A stretch of 9,885 nucleotides of DNA from Dehalococcoidia bacterium (lineage in GTDB: Bacteria > Chloroflexota > Dehalococcoidia > UBA2979). Where the stretch lies: assembly GCA_009692725.1 (NCBI GenBank), contig SHYP01000023.1, positions 1 to 9,885 on the forward strand, in the 5' to 3' direction. The notes beneath the pieces were generated by a model that saw nothing but the letters and a program-made list of their open reading frames with translations, ran no database searches and was not told where the DNA came from. Both the position numbers and the translations under genes were made by a program. Positions 5,948 to 9,885 of the stretch are shown here, in pieces (position 1 is the first letter of the stretch; the number at the start of each line of letters is the position of its first letter).

Positions 5948-7267
5948 ATGCAGCAGGCAGGGGCGTTGGCCCCGGAGCCCATCGGTGGCGAGGGACGCAC
6001 GGCAGGGGCGGCCGTACGTGCCGCGCTCGACGCGTCCGGCTGGAGCCGACGCGCGCCCGCGTTCGCCAATGGCATGAGCTTCTTCGTGATCTGGGCGGTG
6101 TCGCTGACGGCCGCGTTCGGCATCGCGGCGCTCGCGGCGCGCGAGGCGTGGGACTCGATGACGGTGGAGCTGCTGTTCATGACGCCGGTGCTGGGCGGAG
6201 CGCTGCTGCACCTGGCGTTGCGGCGACTGCTGGTGCGCGGCTCCGGGTTGGAGCAGCGGCTGGGCGCGCTGCGGCTGGAGCTGTCGGCGTTCGCGCACGA
6301 CGTGCGCGGCCCGCTGATGACGACACGCAGCTACCTCGAGCTGTTGAACGCGGGCGCGCTGGGGCCGCTGCCGGTGGAGGCGCGGGACATCGCGGGGCGC
6401 GCGGTGGTGGCCACGACGCAGGCGCAGACACTGGCGCAGTCGTTGCGGCGGCTCGCCTCGGACGACGCGGCGCGGCCGCTGGCGGCGCGGCCGGTGGAGT
6501 TGCGCACGCTGGTGGGCGACGTGATGACGGCGCTGGACGCGCAGGTGCAGCTGGCGGACGCGATCGTGGAGATCGGCGAACTGCCGAGCGTGATCGGTGA
6601 CCGCGACGCGCTGTACCGCGTGTTCGGCAGGACTGGAGCAACGATGTTCAGCAGTATGGTGCGTGTGCTCGCGGTGGGCGCGGGCGTGGCGTTGACGTTC
6701 GCAGTGGCTACAGGAGTGGCGCAGGCGCAGACGCCATCGCCGACGGCGACGGTGTCGCCGACCGCGGCGCCGACGGTCGCGCCGTGCCCGACGGCGACGG
6801 TGGTGGTGACGGCGCCGACGGCGGCTGCGCCAACGACAGTGAGCGTGGCGATCACGCCGACGCTGAACGTGAAGCCCGCGGCCGACGGCGACGCCGCGTC
6901 GTTCCACGTGCACTACTTCATCGACACGCCGGCGACGGCGGCCGGATCGGTAGTGCCCACGGATGACGCGAAGATCATCCACGCGGCTGCGCTGACGCAG
7001 AACCTCGGCGCGCTGGCGGCGGGGGCGCACACCGTCGAGGTGGTGCTCGGGCAGTTCAACCACACGGCGTGCGCTGCGCGCGGGTCGGTGACGTTTACGG
7101 TGGCAGCGACGCAGGCGGCGACGGCGGTTGCGCCGAGCGCGCCGGCGACGGGCTCGGCAGGGCTCGCCGGTGGGTCGCCCGCGGCCGCGACGGTGCTTGC
7201 GCTGTTCGCGCTTGCGACGGTGCTCGTCGGCGGCTCGCGGCTCGCGACGGGTCGGCGCGCGCGCTAG
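5948..7267 (+). CDS. Truncated sensor histidine kinase, read-open into the following secreted-protein gene
   Basis: The ATG at 5948 (AGAGG 8 bases upstream) opens 439 codons, but the product looks chimeric. Residues 1-226 are the front of a histidine kinase: two membrane segments (43-62, 71-94), then a HisKA dimerisation/phosphoacceptor helix with FAHDVRGPL (His117), a second helix, and the GDRDALYRVF segment (217-226) that normally leads into the N-box. At that point the ATPase domain (N, G1, F and G2 boxes, about 100 residues) should follow. Instead the frame runs through about six residues into a start Met and signal peptide of the next gene (6644-7267). Autophosphorylation would not be possible without the ATPase domain. 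I infer a deletion, or an assembly join, that removed the kinase 3' end and its stop. No response regulator gene is visible nearby. Confidence 0.7.
   Translation: MQQAGALAPEPIGGEGRTAGAAVRAALDASGWSRRAPAFANGMSFFVIWAVSLTAAFGIAALAAREAWDSMTVELLFMTPVLGGALLHLALRRLLVRGSGLEQRLGALRLELSAFAHDVRGPLMTTRSYLELLNAGALGPLPVEARDIAGRAVVATTQAQTLAQSLRRLASDDAARPLAARPVELRTLVGDVMTALDAQVQLADAIVEIGELPSVIGDRDALYRVFGRTGATMFSSMVRVLAVGAGVALTFAVATGVAQAQTPSPTATVSPTAAPTVAPCPTATVVVTAPTAAAPTTVSVAITPTLNVKPAADGDAASFHVHYFIDTPATAAGSVVPTDDAKIIHAAALTQNLGALAAGAHTVEVVLGQFNHTACAARGSVTFTVAATQAATAVAPSAPATGSAGLAGGSPAAATVLALFALATVLVGGSRLATGRRAR
6644..7267 (+). CDS. Secreted, C-terminally anchored protein with DUF4399-like domain
   Basis: The ATG at 6644 has its own GGAG five bases upstream, and an ATG at 6656 is also possible. 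The 207-residue product begins with a signal peptide ending VAQA|QTPSP, then a Thr/Pro/Val-rich stalk (about 30-75). A domain follows with FHVHYFID, PTDDAKIIHAAA, LGALAAGAHTVEVVLGQFNH and VTFTV. That order resembles DUF4399-type extracellular domains (HHHLLID ... HIH ... LPPGKHTL), a comparison from memory only. A second Ala/Pro linker carries PATG before a hydrophobic helix and a basic RRAR end, the layout of a surface anchor. The frame is open upstream into the truncated kinase. Cell-surface location is well supported; function is unknown. It converges on htpX. Confidence 0.65.
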   Translation: MFSSMVRVLAVGAGVALTFAVATGVAQAQTPSPTATVSPTAAPTVAPCPTATVVVTAPTAAAPTTVSVAITPTLNVKPAADGDAASFHVHYFIDTPATAAGSVVPTDDAKIIHAAALTQNLGALAAGAHTVEVVLGQFNHTACAARGSVTFTVAATQAATAVAPSAPATGSAGLAGGSPAAATVLALFALATVLVGGSRLATGRRAR

Positions 7268-7270
7268 GGA

Positions 7271-7320
7271 CCCTCACCCCCCGGCCTCCTCTCCCCGCGC
7301 GGCGGGGCGCGGGGGAGTCG
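7271..7320. repeat. REP-like element (CCCTCACCCC + GC hairpin)
   Basis: Three bases after the TAG at 7267 comes CCCTCACCCCCCGGCC, followed by CTCCCCGCGC (7291-7300) and its near-exact reverse complement GCGCGGGGGAG (7307-7317, one extra G) around a GGCGGG loop. The CCCTCACCCC...CTCTCCC...GGGGAG pattern is a widespread dispersed intergenic element in many bacteria. It could also add to 3' end stability of the upstream transcript. Only one copy is in the window. Confidence 0.45.
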
Positions 7321-7347
7321 GACTCAGGCGCATGGCGAGCAGTGTGT

Positions 7348-7375
7348 AAGAAGGGGGCGCGACGCGCCCCTTCTT
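7348..7375. terminator. Hairpin between convergent genes, probable bidirectional terminator
   Basis: AAGAAGGGG (7348-7356) pairs with CCCCTTCTT (7367-7375). One bulged G, then CGC/GCG closing a GAC triloop, completes the stem. It lies in the 126-base gap between the plus-strand gene ending at 7267 and htpX ending at 7394. The T-rich part (TTCTT) is inside the stem and serves either direction. There is no separate long T run, so terminator strength is uncertain. Confidence 0.55.
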
Positions 7376-7393
7376 GCATGCAGGCGGTGGTTG

Positions 7394-8245
7394 CTACTCG
7401 AGCGTAGTGGTGGCGGTGGCGCGCATCGTGCGCAGGCGCTCGATGCGCTCGGCGATCGGCGGGTGGGTCGCGAAGAGGCCGCCGAGGCCGCGACCGGAGA
7501 GCGATGCGAGCGGGTTGACGATGAACAGGTGCGCGGTGGACTGCGGCACGTCCATGGGGATGCGCTGTGCGCCCTGCTCGAGCTTGGCGAGCGCGGAGGC
7601 GAGCGCCTCGGGGTCGCCGACGGTGCGCGCGCCGTCGCGGTCCGCCTGGTACTCGCGCGCGCGGCTGATGCCGAGCTGGATGAGCGTGGCGGCGATCGGT
7701 GCGACGAGCATCGTGACGAGGCCGGCGAGGGGGTTGCGGTTCTCGCCTCGGCCGCCGAAGAACATCGACATCCAGGCGATCATCGAGATCGCCGAGGCGA
7801 TGGTGGCGACGATGGACGAGGTGAGGATGTCGCGGTTCTTGACGTGCGCGAGCTCGTGGCCGAGCACGCCGACGAGCTCGCGCTCGGTGAGCAACTGGCG
7901 GATGCCGGTGGTGACGGCGACGGCGGCGCGCGTGGGGCTGCGGCCGGTGGCGAACGCGTTGGGCTGCTGCGAATCGATGGCGTAGACGCGCGGCATCGGC
8001 ACGCCGGCGCGCTGCGCGACGTCTTCGATCAGCGCGAAGAGCTGCGGGTCCTGTTCGCGCTGGAGCTCGTGGGCGCCGGAGGTGCGCAGCACGATGTCGG
8101 CGCTGAACCAATACGAGCCGAAGTTCATCGCGGCGGCGATGACGGCGAAGGTGATGGCGCCGCCGGCGCCGCCGATGGCGCCGCCGACGGCGATGAGCAG
8201 GCCGCTGATGGCGGCGAGCAGGACGACGGTCTTGAGGTTGTTCAT
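7394..8245 (-). CDS. htpX: HtpX, membrane zinc metalloprotease (M48B)
   Basis: A 283-residue integral membrane protease that degrades damaged or misassembled membrane proteins. It has the family start MNNLKTVVLLAAISGLL and two N-terminal membrane segments (about 5-24, 28-46). The conserved QPNAFATGR (94-102) and ITERELV-like region precede the zinc site HELAH (130-134). Two more membrane segments follow (about 142-162, 173-192). The third zinc ligand is Glu198 in REYQAD, and the C-terminal THPPIAERIERL is present. Every catalytic residue is intact and the length matches the family (280-295). I chose the ATG at 8245 because it aligns with known HtpX N-termini; the frame is open further upstream to an ATG at 8317, but that extension looks non-coding. 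A strong hairpin lies just before the start. Regulation by heat or envelope stress is known in other bacteria and only inferred here. Confidence 0.95.
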   Translation of the reverse strand: MNNLKTVVLLAAISGLLIAVGGAIGGAGGAITFAVIAAAMNFGSYWFSADIVLRTSGAHELQREQDPQLFALIEDVAQRAGVPMPRVYAIDSQQPNAFATGRSPTRAAVAVTTGIRQLLTERELVGVLGHELAHVKNRDILTSSIVATIASAISMIAWMSMFFGGRGENRNPLAGLVTMLVAPIAATLIQLGISRAREYQADRDGARTVGDPEALASALAKLEQGAQRIPMDVPQSTAHLFIVNPLASLSGRGLGGLFATHPPIAERIERLRTMRATATTTLE

Positions 8246-8260
8246 CGCTCCATCTCTCAC

Positions 8261-8283
8261 GGCCGCGGCTCCGGACCGCGGCC
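8261..8283 (-). promoter_or_regulatory. Perfect GC hairpin in the htpX leader
   Basis: GGCCGCGG (8261-8268) and CCGCGGCC (8276-8283) are exact reverse complements around a 7-base loop CTCCGGA. The stem ends 15 bases before the htpX ATG, next to the GGAG at 8251-8248. In the transcript it could affect ribosome access or RNA stability. No function is shown. Confidence 0.4.
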
Positions 8284-8321
8284 AGACGTGCCGCGCGCGT
8301 GTGTGTGCAGCGCGCACATCG

Positions 8322-8327
8322 ATTGTA
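8322..8327 (-). promoter_or_regulatory. Possible -10 element (TACAAT) for htpX
   Basis: TACAAT on the minus strand (8327-8322) matches TATAAT at five of six bases in an otherwise GC-saturated gap. It lies 77 bases upstream of the htpX start, giving a leader that contains the 8261-8283 hairpin. No convincing -35 box is found 16-19 bases upstream; that stretch is a C-rich run. Confidence 0.3.
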
Positions 8328-8374
8328 CGGCGGGGGGTGGGGCAGGGTGGGCTAAGGATGTGTGAAGCGGGGGG

Positions 8375-8509
8375 TCAAGGCGGCAGCATGGTGCCGATCG
8401 GCGTAAGCGTGCCGTCGGCAGTCACCGCGTGGCCGAGCGGCGCAAATGCGCCGTTTGGCGCGTGCGGCGTGACGTAGCGCTGCACGGGTACGCGGCACCC
8501 GAGCGCTAT
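8375..8509 (-). pseudogene. In-frame continuation of the lipoprotein beyond an amber codon
   Basis: Reading on past the TAG at 8512-8510 in the same frame gives 44 sense codons (IALGCRVPVQ...PIGTMLPP) and then TGA at 8377-8375. This tail lines up with the end of the first domain copy: T-Q-LSFGC in copy one faces T-stop-IALGC in copy two, and GGALTPLGAVV faces GAFAPLGHAV. It contains the cysteine matching Cys200. So TAG stands where copy one has glutamine, consistent with CAG to TAG. Confidence 0.65.
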
Positions 8510-9652
8510 CTAGGTCGCGCGGGCGGGGTCGTCGCTGAAGAACAGGTGGCGAGCCCACGGGTCGCCGTTCGTCGCCGCGGCGCCCGCGACGACGAGCACG
8601 CCGCCGGGGCCCCAGTAGCTGTCCCGCACATCCGCCCACCGGTACGCCCCGTGGACGTACTGGACTCCGTTCAGCCAGATATGCAGCGCCCGTTCGGCAT
8701 CGGCGCGGAGGGTGCTGCGGCCCTCACAGTCCGTGAGGTAGAAGGAGTGCACGAGCGTCCCTCGGCTCGCGGGGGAGGGACACTCGGTTGGGCCGCGTGC
8801 CTCACCGAAGGCGCCGCACGGCTGCAGCTCGTAGCGCATGAGGGCGAGCAGCGCGTCGACGTCGCGTGCCTCGATGGCGGCGATGGCGGCGTCGATGTGC
8901 GCGATGCCGGTCGGCGGGCGGGTGCGGGGAGCGACGGCGGGTGGAACGATGGGCGTGACGGTGGCGGACGCTGGGACCACGGCGCCAAGCGGTGTAAGCG
9001 CTCCTCCTTCGTGCAAGAAGCCTGTCACAAACAATTCGACCGGTTGGACAAGGCAGCCAAAGCTTAATTGTGTGCCGCCGTTGTCGGGGAAGGAGAGGGA
9101 CGCGCCTCGCTCTCCACCGGGAGAGCTGCTGCTGACGGCGATTACTGCGCCGGCCCGAGCGCGGTTCTCGCGTGATGGGTTCCAGCGGTACGCGCCGTGG
9201 AGGCTAGTCGCGCGCTGCAGCCAGAGGTCCAGCACGGCCAGCCCATCTTGGCGCGACACCGTATTGAAATCGCACTCGCCTGCCCATAAGAACTCGATTG
9301 GCGTGCCCGGACTGAGACCCGGCGGGCACGTGAACGGGCTGCTTGCGGTGACACATGCGGCCCGTTCGCATCGAATCAGGGACGCGAGGGCGTGAGCGTC
9401 GCGGGCCTCGATGGCGGCGATTGCAGCGTCTGCGGTCGCGTTGCCCGTGGGGGGACGGGTGCGCGGGATCGGCGTCGGCGTTGCGGTCGGGGCTGGAGTC
9501 GCCGTATTCGGGCGTGCCTCGACAGTCGCGGTCTGTATTGCGGCGGTCGTGGTCGGAGTCAAGCGTGGTGCGTCGTCGTCGCACGCGGCGAGCAGTGCGA
9601 GCGCGGGCAGCAGTGCGGCGAGGGCGGTGTAGGCGCGCATCGGTGCGATCAT
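8510..9652 (-). CDS. Lipoprotein with tandem cysteine-containing domains, second copy cut by TAG
   Basis: As written, 380 residues. A lipoprotein signal peptide ends in LLAAC, so Cys24 would be lipidated and the protein anchored outside the membrane. A Thr/Pro stalk (31-62) follows. Two copies of one domain come next: copy one about 63-235, copy two about 242 to the end. Shared marks are PRTRPPTG (63, 242), DAAIAAIEARD (75, 254), cysteines at 109/291, 127/309 and 200/(after the stop), and HGAYRW (152, 334). The DAAIAAIEARD...L start resembles small repeats found in other extracellular proteins, but I recognise no named family. Met1 (9652) or Met5 (9640) may be the start; neither has a clear ribosome-binding site, and Met5 gives a more usual signal peptide. 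The gene ends early at TAG relative to the duplicated domain. Confidence 0.8.
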   Translation of the reverse strand: MIAPMRAYTALAALLPALALLAACDDDAPRLTPTTTAAIQTATVEARPNTATPAPTATPTPIPRTRPPTGNATADAAIAAIEARDAHALASLIRCERAACVTASSPFTCPPGLSPGTPIEFLWAGECDFNTVSRQDGLAVLDLWLQRATSLHGAYRWNPSRENRARAGAVIAVSSSSPGGERGASLSFPDNGGTQLSFGCLVQPVELFVTGFLHEGGALTPLGAVVPASATVTPIVPPAVAPRTRPPTGIAHIDAAIAAIEARDVDALLALMRYELQPCGAFGEARGPTECPSPASRGTLVHSFYLTDCEGRSTLRADAERALHIWLNGVQYVHGAYRWADVRDSYWGPGGVLVVAGAAATNGDPWARHLFFSDDPARAT

Positions 9653-9656
9653 GATG

Positions 9657-9682
9657 GCACGCGCATCGAACGGTGCGCGTGC
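9657..9682. repeat. Inverted repeat upstream of the lipoprotein gene
   Basis: GCACGCGCA (9657-9665) is the exact reverse complement of TGCGCGTGC (9674-9682), with an 8-base spacer. It lies 4 bases upstream of the ATG at 9652 and 16 upstream of the ATG at 9640, in the 109-base gap that is otherwise filled by the terminator hairpin. It may be an operator or a leader hairpin. It would crowd the first ATG, which mildly favours the start at 9640. Confidence 0.35.
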
Positions 9683-9693
9683 GGCGCCGGATG

Positions 9694-9724
9694 CAGAACG
9701 GCCGCCCGAAGGGCGGCCGTTCTG
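9694..9724 (-). terminator. Perfect 14-bp hairpin, probable terminator of the acyl-CoA dehydrogenase gene
   Basis: CAGAACGGCCGCCC (9694-9707) and GGGCGGCCGTTCTG (9711-9724) pair without mismatch around a 3-base loop. It sits 37 bases after the TAA at 9762, between two minus-strand genes. No T run follows on either strand, so it may act as a terminator or as an RNA-stabilising end structure. Confidence 0.6.
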
Positions 9725-9761
9725 TCGTGTGCCGGAAGGCTTGTGCCTCGAGCGACTCGGG

Positions 9762-9885
9762 TTAGATGCCGAGTTGCTGGGCGACGAGCTCGCGGTGGTG
9801 GTCGCCGTCGCCGTAGGCGAGTTCGGCGCGCTTCTGGCGGCGGTAGAAGAGCTGGATCTTGTAGTCCTTGGTGAAGCCGATGCCG
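9762..9885 (-). CDS. Acyl-CoA dehydrogenase, C-terminal 40 residues (partial)
   Basis: The minus strand from the window edge reads GIGFTKDYKIQLFYRRQKRA, then ELAYGDGDHHRELVAQ and LGI, ending in TAA at 9764-9762. This matches the last helix of the acyl-CoA dehydrogenase fold, where G(I/G)GFT...L(Y/F)YRRAK...GD...HRE is typical. These FAD enzymes oxidise acyl-CoA thioesters to enoyl-CoA and pass electrons to ETF. Chain-length preference cannot be judged because the active site lies upstream, outside the window. Confidence 0.8.
   Translation of the reverse strand, partial: GIGFTKDYKIQLFYRRQKRAELAYGDGDHHRELVAQQLGI

Noticed and set aside
5540..7063. 507-codon minus-strand frame spanning three genes
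   Set aside because: It is Arg/His-rich, overlaps genes with real domains on both strands, and has no motif.
8246..8317. Longer HtpX start at 8317
   Set aside because: The added residues are Arg/His-rich and contain the hairpin; HtpX proteins begin at the MNxLK motif.
8352..8639. Minus-strand 95-codon frame after the lipoprotein stop
   Set aside because: It is Arg-rich and overlaps the lipoprotein in another frame; the lipoprotein's own frame past the TAG matches the domain repeat instead.
9708..9710. UUCG tetraloop in the 9694-9724 hairpin
   Set aside because: TTCG appears at the tip on the minus strand, but using it as a tetraloop breaks pairing; the symmetric stem leaves a 3-base loop.

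Overview
The window is very GC-rich DNA (about 70% or more by eye) with tightly packed genes, mostly on the minus strand. The best taxonomic hint is a lipoprotein (8510-9652) whose lipobox is followed by a long Thr/Pro stalk (TPTTT, TATPTP). Such stalks are common in Chloroflexota. I infer a Chloroflexota bacterium, perhaps Dehalococcoidia-like, but a high-GC actinobacterium cannot be excluded. There are no RNA genes, CRISPR arrays, transposases or integrases that I can see, and no gene-free stretch exceeds 300 bases.

Layout, left to right. 1-465 (minus): 5' part of a PspC-domain membrane protein that runs off the window. 620-4347 (minus): two overlapping genes for a heterodimeric ABC exporter of the TM287/TM288 (BmrCD, LmrCD) type, with one degenerate and one consensus ATPase site. 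4377-5145 (minus): three small genes joined by ATGA overlaps. Two of them appear frameshifted. Upstream is a plausible promoter (TTGCCA-17-TACCGT) whose spacer holds AGAAC-AGGC-GTTCT, which fits the Gram-positive LexA/SOS box. 5262-5870 (minus): a YqeK-like HD-domain nucleotide hydrolase. 5948-7267 (plus, the only plus-strand genes): a sensor histidine kinase cut off before its ATPase domain and open in frame into a secreted, C-terminally anchored protein with a DUF4399-like domain. 7268-7393: a REP-like GC hairpin and a hairpin between convergent genes. 7394-8245 (minus): the membrane protease HtpX, with a strong hairpin just before its start. 8375-9652 (minus): a lipoprotein with a tandemly duplicated cysteine-containing domain, whose second copy is interrupted by an in-frame TAG. 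9762-9885 (minus): the C-terminal end of an acyl-CoA dehydrogenase.

PspC, HtpX, a sensor kinase and a multidrug-type exporter together suggest envelope maintenance and stress response, but shared regulation is not shown. The strongest oddities are four apparently broken genes in 5 kb: the amber codon in the lipoprotein, the kinase lacking its ATPase domain, and frameshifts in two of the three small genes. They could be real decay, recoding, or assembly and base-calling errors. The possible SOS-type promoter is the best regulatory lead. I saw no convincing complete new multi-gene system.
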